A stretch of DNA of 64,000 nt from Liopterus haemorrhoidalis. Its lineage: Eukaryota > Arthropoda > Insecta > Coleoptera > Dytiscidae. The notes under the pieces are model-generated. The model had not been told where the DNA came from, did not search any database, and worked only from the letters and a program-made list of their open reading frames with translations. The DNA lies in NCBI GenBank assembly GCA_963971575.1, contig OZ020611.1, forward strand, positions 23,481,279 to 23,545,278. The letters run 5' to 3'. Numbering within the stretch: position 1 is the stretch's first letter; every line of letters starts with the position of its first letter. Below are positions 1-10,331 of the stretch, one piece after another. A program made the translations under genes and the position numbers.

Positions 1-250
1 GTTTACTCGTGTCGATTTTAATATTTTTGCGAATATTTAGCAACAGAAAAATATTTCGAAAAAATTTATTGAACAAAAGTTACTATAAATGCAATAACTA
101 ATAACTTTTATTTGAGACGTTTTTTGATAAAACGAAAAATTTCGAAAAATTTTTGTAAAATTATTTAAAATTTTTACAAGTCTCAATTTTTTCATACTTA
201 TATGTAACGTTTCCATGGTCATGATAATTAATTCGTAACTAGTAAAGCAA
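1..250 (+). repeat. Partial copy of HINE-2 (Helentron-like) core
   Basis: This stretch matches, with small differences, the part of HINE-2 that follows its microsatellite at 3333-3545: the shared opening is gtttactcgtgtcgatttta, and the shared later block contains ccatggtcatgata. The copy is cut by the window edge on the left and loses similarity after about 250. It is AT-rich and has no coding content. The short open frame on the minus strand here is chance. Confidence 0.75.
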
Positions 251-957
251 GCCTTGGACAAAAATTTGTATAGAACATTATTTGATGTATTTTTGAAGAT
301 TTATCTAAATATTTAAATTTTTTTTTTTTTTAGTTTACATTTTTTTTTAAATATTTTTTTTATGGGAGGGCAAGTCTAGCGGAGGTTTCCTTTCGCCACT
401 GGTTCAATTTGATGACACTTGATATTGCATAGTTTCGACAAGTTTGACAAAATTTGGCTTGTATGAACTAATTCTTAAACACGATTACAAATGTAGATCC
501 GATAATTGTGTTCTGTTTAGTTTTTGCCGCATTCATGCAGGAAAATGTTGATTCGCATAAATATGTTGAACCAAAAAAGGCATTGAAATATGCAACAACT
601 CTCCAAATATTTGGATATTTATCCCTGCTTTATAATTTCCAGAAGCTCACATTTGAAGCCATTGACTAATTGTACATCGCATTTAATATTAACTGAAATA
701 ATTCTTTGTAGCTGTGTTTTCTGCAGAAATAAGTTGCTATTGAAAATATTTTTTAAAAAATCTACTAATTGCAGAGAATAATTTTGAATTTTTACTTTTT
801 TATTATTATTATTTTTTTTTTATCTAAGTACGCTCTGAATTTATCACTATGATTTGTCAATGTTCAAGTCAGCTTCGCGGGCGACTTCCAGAGGCCTTGC
901 GGTCGACCGGTCGACCGCGGTCGACGTCTTGGCCATCCCTGGCCTACAGGAACATTA
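251..957. other. AT-rich spacer, no gene seen
   Basis: I see no coding, tRNA-like or terminal-repeat signal. The sequence is T-rich with poly-T runs. A small GC-rich patch at 885-935 (repeated gtcgaccg motifs) leads into the tandem repeat that follows. Confidence 0.5.
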
Positions 958-1195
958 AACCGACAGACAAAAGACTAATACTGATGAAAGACCAACACGG
1001 TCAAAAGGCCAACACGGATAAAAGTCGACAGACAAAAGGCCGACAGACAAAAGACAAACAAAGACAAAAGACCGAGAGACCAAAAGGCATCAAAGACGAA
1101 AGGTTGACATACAAAAGACTGACAGATAAAAAACCAACAAAGGCAAAAGGCCAACACACAAAATGCCAACAAAAACAGAAGACCAACAGAAAACA
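958..1195. repeat. Degenerate tandem repeat, gacaaaaggccaaca-type unit
   Basis: Short units of about 14-18 bases built on gacagacaaaaggccaaca and close variants follow one another for about 240 bases. The array keeps frames open on both strands by chance of composition, giving Lys/Gln/Thr-rich translations that are not genes. Confidence 0.7.
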
Positions 1196-1615
1196 TATTT
1201 CAAATATTTCCTAGTATTTCAAATTCTTTCCTATTATTTCAAAAATTTTCTAGTATTTCAAATATATTCCAAGTATTTCAAATACTTCTAGTATTTCAAG
1301 CACCTTTAAAATATTTTAAACACATTATTTCACAGTATTTGGTATTTCAGATACTTTTTATCAGTGATGACTAATAGTATTTGTTATTTCAAATACTTTG
1401 ATCGGTATTTGGTATTAATTTTATTTATTTATTTATTTAATGGCCTTTGCTGCTTTGGCAATTAGCCAGGACAATTTTTAGTTGAGAAAATTTCCATGCC
1501 TGAACGGGATTCGAACCCGAGACTTTCGCAACGCAGAGCACATGTGTTACAACTACGCTACGCCGGTCGGCATATTTGGTATTTAAAATACTTTTATTGA
1601 GTATTTAGCACAGCT
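1196..1615. repeat. Degenerate tandem array of tatttcaaat-type units
   Basis: Units of about 18 bases containing tatttcaaat and variants (tatttggtatttcaaata) run from 1196 to about 1410 and resume at 1573 after a SINE insertion. Confidence 0.7.
1417..1572 (-). mobile_element. tRNA-derived SINE (SINE-A), full-length copy
   Basis: Read on the minus strand, this starts with a tRNA-like head (A-box-like tagcgtagttg, B-box gggttcgaatccc), then a short body (tcctggctaattgcc, agcaaaggccatt) and an (aaat)n tail. Possible target-site copies tatttggtatt lie at 1406-1416 and 1573-1583, although the host array is itself repetitive there. SINEs of this type are transcribed by Pol III and mobilised by a partner LINE's reverse transcriptase. 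Another near-complete copy is at 39983-40136. Confidence 0.85.
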
Positions 1616-2458
1616 CTATCTCCTACAAAATAAATTCATAAAATGTATTTGTTATCTAATGCAACTTAATGCAACTTACATCTCGTAAACATTTCCTGAA
1701 CATTATTCACAATATTTTGTAGTGCATTTATCAATTATCTGTCGACAAGTTAATGCCTTGGAGCATCGGAGGTCTTTGTTAAGAGCAATGACGTGGCTCG
1801 CTTGTTATAATATCTAGGTGCATGACGTCAGCGGCGTCTTGTGTACCGACGCGTCATAATTTACGCTTAGCGTCTCCTAAATCCCCACAGAGTACGAAGG
1901 TAACACTACTAGGTCACAGTTTGAGGTATTATAGTGGTTTCCTCAAACTACTGAGTCCACTGCTTCGCGTGTTAATGCGTAGATGATCTAATATCAGATT
2001 TAATTATTAAAATTTTCACGCTTTAATATCCTGATAAATTATTACAATATAAGTATTAATTCTTCCAATAAGAACAAGGGTGAACTGGGATTATCGAGTG
2101 GTTATTTGAAAGATTTACACGGGTCTATGCTCTGAGCAAGATGTTAAAATCATAACGTCAAAAACAGATGTTTGAAATTTTTTAACACCATTTGAAGCGC
2201 AACTTTTACATTTTCCCAAAATTTTAAAATGTATAATTTATTTTATTTTTCTAATAAATGCCACTTAATACTAAATGCCAACATGAAAAATGAAATAACC
2301 TAGCCAAGCTCTGTTTTCGTGGCAACTAAAAAATATGAAACCCTCATTTAGTTCCGCTTGAACCAAAGAAAAGACCTATAGTTCCGCTTAACACAAAGGA
2401 ATAGGCTATAATTATTCATATTGCAATTTTGTTTATAGACTAAGCCTACTCTTCATTA
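1616..2458. other. Spacer, no gene seen
   Basis: This is unique-looking AT-rich DNA. The only structure noted is a short hairpin at about 1918-1952 (agtttgagg ... cctcaaact). I found no terminal repeats or long open frames. Confidence 0.45.
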
Positions 2459-2503
2459 TACGAGGTGTGTAAATTAAGTAACCGAACTGATTTTTATAAT
2501 TTT

Positions 2504-3664
2504 TACCGACCGTCAACATATATAAGGGAGGTATTGTGATCATACCGATTTTGAAATTTCGAGATTTCAATGGATCTCCACGAATTGAGGTCCCTACATA
2601 ACGTTTTGAAAATTTTTAGCATGATGTCTGTCCGTCCGTCTGTCTGTCCGTCTGTCTGTCCGTCTGTCTGTCCGTCTGTCTGTCCGTCTGTCTGTCCGTC
2701 TGTCTGTCCGTCTGTCTGTCCGTCTGTCTGTCCGTCTGTCTGTCCGTCTGTCTGTCCGTCTGTCTGTCCGTCTGTCTGTCCGTCTGTCTGTCCGTCTGTC
2801 TGTCCGTCTGTCTGTCCGTCTGTCTGTCCGTCTGTCTGTCCGTCTGTCTGTCCGTCTGTCTGTCCGTCTGTCTGTCCGTCTGTCTGTCCGTCTGTCTGTC
2901 CGTCTGTCTGTCCGTCTGTCTGTCCGTCTGTCTGTCACTCTGTCTGTCCGTCTGTCTGTCCGTCTGTCTGTCCGTCTGTCCGTCCGTCTGTCCGTCCGTC
3001 TGTCTGTCCGTCTGTCTGTCCGTCTGTCTGTCCGTCTGTCTGTCCGTCTGTCTGTCCATCTGTCTGTCCGTCTGTCTGTCCGTCTGTCTGTCCGTCCGTC
3101 TGTCCGTCCGTCTGTCTGTCCGTCTGTCTGTCCGTCTGTCTGTCCGTCTGTCTGTCCGTCTGTCTGTCCGTCTGTCTGTCCGTCTGTCTGTCCGTCTGTC
3201 TGTCCGTCTGTCTGTGTACACGTGCAGAGCAAATTCCGCTGAAAGTATTTTTATGAAACTTCATATTTAAGCTTCTGTTATCAATGGCACGCGTTGATCA
3301 ACTTTTGGCAAAAATTGGTTGACTAAAAATGGGAGTTTACTCGTGTCGATTTTAAGATTTTTGAGAATATTTCGCAACAGAAAATTATTTTGAAAAAAAT
3401 TATTGAATAAAAGTTGCTAAAAAAGCAATAACTAATAACTTTTATTTGAGACGTTTTTTGATAAAATGAAAAATTTCGAATAATTTCTGTAAAATTTTTC
3501 GAAATTTTTTCATACTTATATGTAACGTTTCCATGGTCATGATAAATAATATCTCTGTTAGAAAATATTAGGCCAAGTTATTTCTACTCTGCTGCTAAAA
3601 TGTATTTTATATAAGTACTTTACGATGGCGGTCGGTCCTGTGGTGGCCACAGCTGATTTTTTTT
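2504..3664 (+). mobile_element. HINE-2: Helentron-like non-autonomous element with GTCY array
   Basis: It is bounded by AT-rich stretches, opening with taccgaccgtcaacatatat and closing with gatggcggtcggtc, a stem-loop (ctgtgg...ccacag) and a T run. The opening and closing motifs share ccgaccg(c)ca in inverted orientation, as subterminal inverted repeats do. An internal (GTCY)n microsatellite follows the 5' block. This order of parts is the one described for DINE-1/HINE and lepidopteran MINE-1 elements, which depend on Helentron rolling-circle enzymes. The copy at 50452-51096 (minus) confirms both ends. The element sits between T residues inside a mariner. Confidence 0.65.
2625..3214. repeat. 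590-bp (TGTCTGTCCGTC)-type GTCY microsatellite
   Basis: A nearly perfect array of the 8-mer tctgtccg, with a few single-base variants (2935-2941, around 2977-3000, 3055-3060 and 3090-3110). It belongs to HINE-2. It stays open in several frames on both strands and yields spurious VCPS or TDRQ repeat translations. Confidence 0.95.
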
Positions 3665-3666
3665 AT

Positions 3667-4538
3667 TCGAATAGAATTACAATTCAATATTGTCTCCCTC
3701 AAAATTACTTCCTTTGGAAGCCATACAGCGCTAGGGACGGTTCTTTCAATCCTCATAGCAGGGCTGAAACTCGGATACCGGAATACTTTCGAGGTTTGAA
3801 TGTTTTCGAAAGAAGAGGAAAAAGTCTTTTATTTATTTATTTATTTATTTTTTGTACATCGGTCTATTTCTGCAACGAGGCTAATCGCCAATGCCAGGGG
3901 GCGAGCTCCTACACCTGGATGAGAGGTGAATGATTGTGAAAATGGGAGTAATGTAAATATATTATTCTCGCCCGAATAATATCACCAACGAAGGAGGCTC
4001 GAAGCACCGACCGGACAGTTCAAACTGTTCCACCAGTACAAACCGCACGAATTAATGTGCTCGGCCACTCCGTTGGCTAGGAAAAAGTCATAAGGACTCA
4101 AGTCAGGCGAATAAGGAGGCAGGAGAGCCACAGGAACGTTTTTACTGGCCAAAAACTCGTTTATTGAAATTGCTGTGTGACAAGGCGCATTTTTTTCATC
4201 CCCAATTAATTGGTCAAAATCTGATGAACGACAGTGTGAGTCAAATTCAACTGTTCCTCGATCATTCTGACTGTCAACCGACGATTTAAATGCACAAGAT
4301 CCCGGACTATGTTGACATTTTGATCGGTTCTTGAAGAGAAAGGCCTTGCGCTGCGTGATTCATCTTCAATCAACTCTCTTCCTTTTGAAAATGCCTTAAA
4401 CCACCAAAAAACCTGAGTCCTTGACAAAAAACTATCTCCATAGGCCTGCTGAAGTTTTGCAAAAGTTTCCGTTGCACTGTGCCCAAGTCTGAAGCAAAAC
4501 CTGATAGCACACCGTTGCTCGAAATGAATGTCACTCAT
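3667..4538 (-). pseudogene. Mariner transposase pseudogene (IHFEQR type)
   Basis: The start at 4536-4538 gives MSDIHFEQRCAIRFCFRLGH, a mariner N-terminal helix-turn-helix domain, and the frame runs to LTHTVVHQILTN. It then jumps to NAPCHTAISINEF and LLPPYSPDLSPYDFFL (4090-4200), which carry the second and third catalytic aspartates of the DD34D triad. The segment with the first aspartate is deleted. After the SINE insertion the tail resumes at about 3830 with poorly conserved codons. The gene is dead by deletion, insertion and stops. Mariner transposases bind the terminal repeats and cut and paste at TA. Confidence 0.85.
3827..4078 (-). mobile_element. tRNA-derived SINE (SINE-B) with exact target-site duplication
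   Basis: The 11-base sequence aggaaaaagtc lies immediately on both sides (3816-3826 and 4079-4089). On the minus strand the head has an A-box tggccgagcac and a B-box-like ggtgcttcgagcc, with ends ccaacgga and tcgttgg able to pair as an acceptor stem; the A-box and length suggest a tRNA-Leu or -Ser ancestor. A body of about 150 bases ends in (taaa)n. It is unrelated in sequence to SINE-A. Confidence 0.85.
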
Positions 4539-4734
4539 TTTAAAACGCACTAGAAAAAACTGTTTCACGAAAAAAATCGCTACGGACAACAAAATTACTC
4601 TAGTAAGTTCAAACTCGTACTGAAGGCGTATCACATGTTCACCTGCTACCCCTCCAAGTCCCGCGTCCCAAATGTTGCCAGATCAAACGCTATGTTGCCA
4701 GTTCTGTTACTTAATTTGCACAACTCGTATATTA

Positions 4735-5167
4735 TCACTATTAACTCTTAAGGTGCTATTTAAAATGTACCCCACAAAATTTAAATAAAATAATCGTTTT
4801 TGAGTTTTATAAATACCATAAATACTTTATTTACCTACTTATGAAACAACGTAGGTAAATATTTTTTCCATTTTTTATTTTAAACACCTAATATTAATTA
4901 ATTTATTTTACATGAAATTTATTGGTTATTTTTAAATAAATGGCGGAGTCAACTCCCTGTGAATTCCCTGAATATTTGCAAAGCAGCTACGCATAAACAA
5001 CCGATGCAGTATGAATCTATACATCGGACAGGACGGACGTATCAGGTTGGGCGTATACTATGCTTTGCTAGAAATTTAGTTGGTTAGTATGAAACAGGAT
5101 TTTATGAATGTTGGACGTATGAAAAAATTGCAATTGAAAATATTGTAATTTCAGCTAAAAAACATTT
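4735..5167. other. AT-rich spacer, no gene seen
   Basis: I found no coding signal, terminal repeat or RNA gene. Confidence 0.45.
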
Positions 5168-5698
5168 TTAACCCTTTACTGCATGAATTTTTATTTTTGG
5201 CTGAAATAATTCATGGGCATTAGGAATTGGTTCTTATTGATAGAAAAATTAATTTAAAAAATATATTTAAAATATTAATTATTATTTTTATGAAAAAATA
5301 ATAATTAAAATAATAATTTAGGGTTTGTGCCATATATGGAACATTATTTTTCTACATTATGTTACAAAAGAAAATGATTCCGTAATATTTGCTCGTCAAT
5401 TGCTATATGTTCTTCATTTGGGATTAAAAGCAGTCGCCCTCGAATTTTTGAAAGAAAAGGTCGTATCTTCTAGTTGTCCTTTCTCAATAAATTCAGAGTT
5501 ATCGTTGAAGTGCAAAGTCCGCTTGATATCCTCAAATCTATTGCAGCCCTTTACTTGAGATACTGCAGGATCCATAGCTGTGTATGTGCCATATATGAAC
5601 ATCCATGAAGTAACGTTCTGATTCAGTTTTAAAAGTAAAATAAAAAATAAAAATCGGAATGTGCCATATACTAGGCACACTATGCGGTAAAGGGTTAG
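5168..5698 (-). mobile_element. piggyBac remnant, internally deleted
   Basis: The ends are inverted: TTAA plus ccctttactgcat at 5168-5184 and tatgcggtaaaggg plus TTAG at 5681-5698. The TTAA target and CCC-starting ends are piggyBac traits. On the minus strand, 5414-5560 encodes CNRFEDIKRTLHFND, the N-terminal DDE_Tnp_1_7 motif of piggyBac transposases, followed by GQLEDTTFSFKNSR. No catalytic residues remain. Total length is about 530 bp against roughly 2.5 kb for autonomous elements. Confidence 0.8.
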
Positions 5699-6489
5699 TA
5701 TATTCCATAGTAAACCTAAATACAAATTATTAATAAATTATTTATTTACGATAAAATAAAAATAGGGTACATTTGTACCCCACACCGCAACCAAAGGACA
5801 CCTTACTTATACACAAAGGGGCAGAAGATCTATGAAGGTGCCTAAAAATTTACATTTTAAAGCAAGTTTTTGTTGAAATTAATTTCCGATCATTAGTTAT
5901 TTCTCCCTTCATTACATCTTGCTTTCCAATAGATTTCCTTAAATCTCTCTTAAACACAATGTTTATTACATTGAATGTACTCGCATCTTCTTTACTTGGA
6001 TTCTATTCCATTTAACTTTGCGGCATGTTCTCTACAAACTCGATTATCCACGATCGTTTAAGTAATTTTAATTGAAATCGGAAGTTGCGGCGATGTTGTC
6101 TAAAACCTTAGTTCCTCTCGTATCCTGGTACCCGCCTGCACTCCTTAGACCGTCCTTTCAGTTCCTTACATTCACTGTCGAACCTAGCCGCTTGGAATGT
6201 TAATGGCTTCGACTGTTCTTATTAAACAATGCATGATATTAGCAAGTTATAAACTGATCTTTGCTACTGTAATGAACATGGAAGTTTAAAATACTCACCC
6301 AAACAGGTAATGGATGGTGAAGTACATTAGAAAAGGACATATTTCTTAAGAAGCAGGAGTCTAAAAGATATTTCAGGTATTTCACAAATAAAATATTTTG
6401 AAGTTAAAACTTAAATACAAGATAGAATTGAGGAGGTAACATGATAAACGTGATTTTTCACAGTAATACAATTTTGAGATAATTGCAAA
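5699..6489. other. Spacer, no gene seen
   Basis: This is unique-looking AT-rich DNA with no open frames of note, no terminal repeats and no similarity to other parts of the window. Confidence 0.4.
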
Positions 6490-6623
6490 AAACATTGTAC
6501 GAGGGCTATCTTTTAAGTTTTTACAAAAACTAAGAAAGAAAAATTATATTTGTGTCAAACCGTTTTATTACTTTTCAAAATATTCGCCTTTAAGATTTAT
6601 TCACTTTTGCATGCGTTTAAACC

Positions 6624-7560
6624 AATAGGGGATACGCATAAAATTTGTATTTCCTTAAAACTACATTATTTTGATATGTTAATGTTAGTTATGTCACCTA
6701 ACAAAACAAAAATTACATTTTAATTAATATTATAGCCAAATTTTTAAATTAAAATATTGTAAATTTGAAATAAGTCGACCACGGAGCGAAGGTTGCCGAG
6801 TAAAAACGACTGAGTATGACATCAAACGATAGGGGTTTCACGTCACAGATACAGCTACAACATAATATTTACACGTGTGTATATTGTATTGTTCGAGAGT
6901 TTTATATTTGTTTTTAAACAATTTTTCACGCATTTATTATTCAAATAGCACATAAAGATTTTGTTAGGGCTCAGAGTGATAATTTACCCAACATTGATGC
7001 ATTTATGCTCATGGAATATATGAAAAATAATGAATGCTACAGTGCTGAAGAAATACGTGGTGTCAAAGTAATTTTTATTTTATATTCTATAACTTTATGT
7101 AAACAAACGCTGCAACTCTGTAAAATGTAAATATTTATGTAATTTAGATGTCAGAATTTTACTACATTGTTTACATGAAGTTACAAAACGTTAGAGGCAT
7201 AATTGAAATACTGCAATATAAGTTATCTATTTCAATATAAAATTTAATTCGGTAAACATGTATAAATTGTTTTTATAGAATTAAACTTTATTTTAATTAA
7301 AATCACTCTAACTTTACATAACCTATAAAAGTTATACAAACAAATAAGTTCACAACAGACTATGTACGCCGGTAAGCTAGTAGTGTCATGCGTCAGTTAG
7401 AAGGGGTATGACGTCACACGTCGTTTTCGCGCACTTCATACATTTATGATTTTTTTAAGCCTTCAAATTACAAAAACAAATTAAAAACTGTTTTTTATGT
7501 TTATATGCAACAAGAGGAATATAATAAAAAAAAATTTAAAAATCGTGCCTATCCCCTATT
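6624..7560. mobile_element. 937-bp TIR element inserted in mariner C-terminus
   Basis: The ends are inverted: aataggggatacgcat at 6624 and the complement of gtgcctatcccctatt ending at 7560. The flanking mariner codons (SR before, WFKRMQK after) show where it landed. Inside are GC-richer patches near each end with gacgtca/cgtcac motifs (6820-6850 and 7385-7430) and an exon-like stretch at 6962-7068. The superfamily is not clear from the ends, and no target duplication longer than about 3 bp is evident. Confidence 0.55.
6962..7068 (+). pseudogene. Exon-like coding fragment inside the 937-bp element
   Basis: One frame reads VRAQSDNLPNIDAFMLMEYM and goes on to KNNECYSAEEIRGVK, ending exactly at a possible GT splice donor (caaa|gtaatt). 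From memory, this resembles the N-terminus of TE-linked insect proteins that have a SWIM-type zinc finger and sometimes a YqaJ-like nuclease (pattern: DAFM..EY...N..YS.AE.RGVK). I cannot check that here. No further exons are visible in the element, so it looks like a captured or left-over first exon. Confidence 0.35.
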
Positions 7561-7903
7561 CTCGAAACATTTTTTCTCCTCTGAAGTTGGTATCTCAAAA
7601 ACATTGTTTTCGAAGGCTTCAACAGCTTCTTGAGATAATCGCTGTCCACGCAATTTTGTTTGACATTGGGGAACAAAAAGAAGTCGTAGGTGATCAGGTA
7701 AATACGGGCAATTACAAAAGACATTAATTCAATGTTTTTCTCCTTCAAATAACCAATTGTTTGACGTGCTGTGTGAGAGCTTGCATTGTCATGATAAAAA
7801 ATGATGCGACGTTTTTGGTTATTTTTCCTGATTTTGTCGATGACTACTGACAAACAAATTGTTTTACACCATTCAGCATTAACTGTTCTCCGAACCTCTA
7901 AAG

Positions 7904-8205
7904 CAGGTGGGCAAATCTTTTGGTAGTCGGGCCACATTGCGGATGAAAAATTGACCGCGGGCCCAAAAAACGGTTACGAAGGTTATTTTATAAATTTTAA
8001 AAGCAATATTTTTAAACCAAAACGTGTATTTATTATGCAATTTAAAGAAAAAATTGAAAAGAAAATTGGAAAGAATGAAAATCTGAAAGAATATTGGACA
8101 GTAATATTTTTGCAGCACACAATAATTTATAAAATGTTTCGCGGGCCCGATAGAATTTCAGCACGGGCCGGATCAGGCCCGCGGGCCACCATTTGCCCAG
8201 GCCTG
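7904..8205. mobile_element. hAT MITE a, 302 bp, TSD ctctaaag
   Basis: The element starts caggtgggcaaat and ends atttgcccaggcctg, which are inverted ends of hAT type. It is flanked by identical 8-base copies ctctaaag at 7896-7903 and 8206-8213, fitting the hAT target pattern nTnnnnAn. The interior is AT-rich with GC-rich shoulders (gggcccgcgggcc). It has no coding capacity and lies within mariner coding sequence. Confidence 0.9.
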
Positions 8206-8551
8206 CTCTAAAGGAATTGTTGCAACATGTTCTGTACAACCGAAGAAACAAGCGATCAATTTCTTGGAAGTGCTTCGTGAACGAACAACTTTTGTGGGTT
8301 TCGGTTCATCTCGGAAGACCCAAACAGTAGATTGTTGCTTAGTTTCCAGTTCATATGAATAAATCCCAGTTTCGTCACCTGTAACGTTGTTGTATACGGA
8401 TTTGCAGTGCCTATGTTGGTTTTTTTTTAGCATTCCCTTCCACCATTCAACACGAGTCTTTTTGAGCTTCGGTTTAAATTATGTGGAATCCATCGGGAAC
8501 AGATCTTTTTCACAGCAATGTTCATGCAAAATCGAATGTATTGAAGTCTAC

Positions 8552-8768
8552 CAGGGCCGGCGCAAGGCATGTGCAGCATGTGCGGTGGCACATGGCCCCG
8601 TGGTCAACAGCAGGCCCCGCGGTTCAACAACAGGCCCCGCGCATGGTCATCACTTGGATCTGGAAGGTGAGGACCTTTTTTTTGCTCTTCACTTGGATCG
8701 GGGAGATGCGAACCTTTTTTTTTTTGCTCTTTTCGCACATGGCCCCACAAACCCTAGCGCCGGTCCTG
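8552..8768. mobile_element. hAT MITE b, 217 bp, TSD aagtctac
   Basis: It starts cagggccggcgcaagg and ends tagcgccggtcctg, with 8-base copies aagtctac at 8544-8551 and 8769-8776. It contains repeated tttttttgctcttcactt blocks also seen in the MITEs at 29862-30047 and 36057-36304, so these three form a related group. Confidence 0.88.
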
Positions 8769-9161
8769 AAGTCTACGATATGCCAAAGGATGCATCGATC
8801 TCGCGGTAAGTCACATGCCGATCTTCTTTAATCCTTTTGCGCACAGCATCAATATTTTGTTTTAATCACAACCGATTTTGGTCGCCTTCACGAGATTCAT
8901 CACTGACGACCACGACGAAATTCTTCAAACCAATTGTCAACAATATTCTCTGATGGTGCTTCATTATCAAATGTTGAACGAAGCAAATCTATGCATTGTT
9001 GTTGAGTTAGGCCTTTTTTAAAATCGTAAAATATCATCCAACAAAAACCTTCATGAGTAATATCCATTTTTTCACAAACTTGTTTTTTAACGCTCATCGT
9101 CAACAAACTATTCGGTCATTTTATAAGCTGCCACTGATTTCACAATAACAAATGTCAAATT

Positions 9162-9245
9162 TTTGTATCTTACAACATACAAAAACAAACGATTTTAACT
9201 CGAGTTAGGGATAATTCTTACTTTAGCAACCTGCCATATAAATGT
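9162..9245 (-). repeat. End block shared with palindromic MITE at 61330
   Basis: On the minus strand it reads ggcaggttgctaaagtaaga..., then ttatccctaactcgagttaa, then tttgtttttgtatgttgtaa. It is followed after about 60 bases by the mariner start codon. The MITE at 61330-61464 is two head-to-head copies of this block, so this is probably the 5' terminal region of the mariner or a half-copy of the MITE. Confidence 0.55.
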
Positions 9246-9255
9246 CTTTAATTTT

Positions 9256-9295
9256 ACTAACTTACTAACTTACTAACTTACTAACTCTTACTAAC
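9256..9295. repeat. (CTTACTAA)n microsatellite
   Basis: Five near-perfect copies of an 8-base unit, aacttact and its circular permutations. Confidence 0.85.
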
Positions 9296-9324
9296 ATGTT
9301 CTATCTACTCTAGGTTATGTAAAC

Positions 9325-9620
9325 TTTTCTAGATATATTTTGGCAAATGTTGCATTAAATTTTTAAAAGCGTAAATTTAATAACCAGTGGCAATTGTTGA
9401 AATTATAATTTAATTCTATGTTTCAATGTATACGAAATCAGAGGGGCGGAGCTTATGACTTAAAACAACCAATGGAAGCCATAGGCACAATTTTCAAAAT
9501 CTTAACGAACCTTGCTATATATATAAAAAAAAAAAACTAACGCACTTATTTAGAAACCTAAATAATGGTATTAGGCACTCGAATTAAAATTAACAAAAAA
9601 TATTTTAAGCCGGGAACATA
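9325..9620 (+). repeat. HINE-1 core fragment
   Basis: It matches the 3' half of HINE-1 (for example 41410-41715 and 56760-57030): ttttggcaaatgttgcat, cagaggggcggagct, accaatggaagccatagg and ggtattaggcactcgaatta occur in order. Both HINE-1 ends are missing. Confidence 0.8.
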
Positions 9621-9639
9621 GTTTTTAATTTTTTTTTTT

Positions 9640-9705
9640 CTCCAAGCATATCTGTGGGCGGCAGAACAATTTTAAGGGGGGCCCGGACTCCCGCTTGGGC
9701 CGTCA
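9640..9705. repeat. hAT-like end fragment
   Basis: A G-rich stretch (aaggggggcccggactcccg) ending gggccgtcactg resembles the end of the hAT MITE group (…gcgccactg). No partner end was found. Confidence 0.4.
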
Positions 9706-10329
9706 CTGATAAATATTGTCCATATTTTTAATATCGATTTTATTTTCAACATATTTTGACTGTTCTAATGGACCATTTATATTTATTATAATCCAAGATT
9801 GTAAAGAATCTTGGCGTTTTTGTTTTATCTTATCTCGGCAGCTCTTTAAGAAAATTCAATTGTCATAAAACAGTTATTTTTTTTTTTTGTTATTCTAAAT
9901 AATTAAAATCAAATTAAGTTTTGTTTTTGTTATTTGTATATAGCAGGTAAGGTCTGAGATTCTGTTCTTAGTGAGTAATTATTTAGATTAAAGACGCGGA
10001 AGTATCAATGTAAAGTTTACAAAGGAATTAGAGAGAAACTGTTTACAGAAAACAGACTGTTTGTCATTGTATATGAGCATTTAACAAACTATGCAGATTG
10101 CTGTTTGTTTTCACCTTTGTTCCTTAACTGTTTAAAATCTTCCATTTTAAATTTTGTTTTAAGAAGAATTTAATTCTGAAAAAGAATTTCTAAATTAATG
10201 AGCACATAGCTAAATTGGCAAGTAAATTATCCTGTGTACTTTTCATTTTGCGCAATTTAATAAGATAGGCAACTTTTGAAGCAACTTTTGAAAATATAAT
10301 AGCTTATTTCGCACTATTTCACTCACATT
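9706..10329. other. AT-rich spacer, no gene seen
   Basis: No coding or repeat signal recognised. Confidence 0.4.
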
Positions 10330-10331
10330 TA

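Larger units (their letters stand above)
2459..4734 (-). mobile_element. Mariner element with nested HINE-2 and SINE-B
   Basis: Inverted ends acgaggtgtgtaaattaagt (from 2460) and the complement of acttaatttgcacaactcgt (ending about 4731) bound the region, with TA at each edge as mariners require. Inside lie a broken transposase gene on the minus strand, one HINE-2 copy near the 3' end (2504-3664) and one SINE-B (3827-4078). Subtracting the two insertions leaves about 860 bp, shorter than the roughly 1.3 kb of intact mariners, so the element also carries an internal deletion. Confidence 0.75.
6568..9106 (-). pseudogene. Mariner transposase pseudogene (MSVKKQVCEK type)
   Basis: Pieces on the minus strand: the N-terminal domain MSVKKQVCEKMDITHEGFCW through NIVDNWFEEFRRGR (8900-9097); a linker with TYREIEASFGISH-like codons on either side of MITE b; the core TGDETGIYSYELETKQQSTV with PTKVVRSRSTSKKLIACFFG (8215-8400), where the first catalytic D is kept and the following Trp is Gly; DNASSHTARQTIGYLKEKNI (second D) and a YDFFLFP remnant (third D) at 7600-7800; and a C-terminus WFKRMQK-stop-INLKGEYFEK ending at 6568. 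Three insertions, frameshifts and stops make it non-functional. Confidence 0.85.
6490..9245 (-). mobile_element. Second mariner type, split by three later insertions
   Basis: Mariner coding blocks in order on the minus strand (9097 down to 6568) are separated by a 937-bp TIR element (6624-7560), hAT MITE a (7904-8205) and hAT MITE b (8552-8768). The 3' end carries acgagggctatcttttaagt from 6499. The 5' side, up to about 9245, has an end-like block (9162-9245) that also forms the arms of a palindromic MITE at 61330-61464. A second copy of the same mariner is at about 17960-19195. Confidence 0.75.

Noticed and set aside
849..1214. Lys/Gln/Thr-rich frame of 121 codons
   Set aside because: It covers the degenerate gacaaaaggcc tandem repeat and is open on both strands.
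2570..3264. Long open frames of (VCPS)n and (TDRQ/TDGQ)n repeats on both strands
   Set aside because: They are translations of the GTCY microsatellite, open in several frames at once only because the repeat has no stop.
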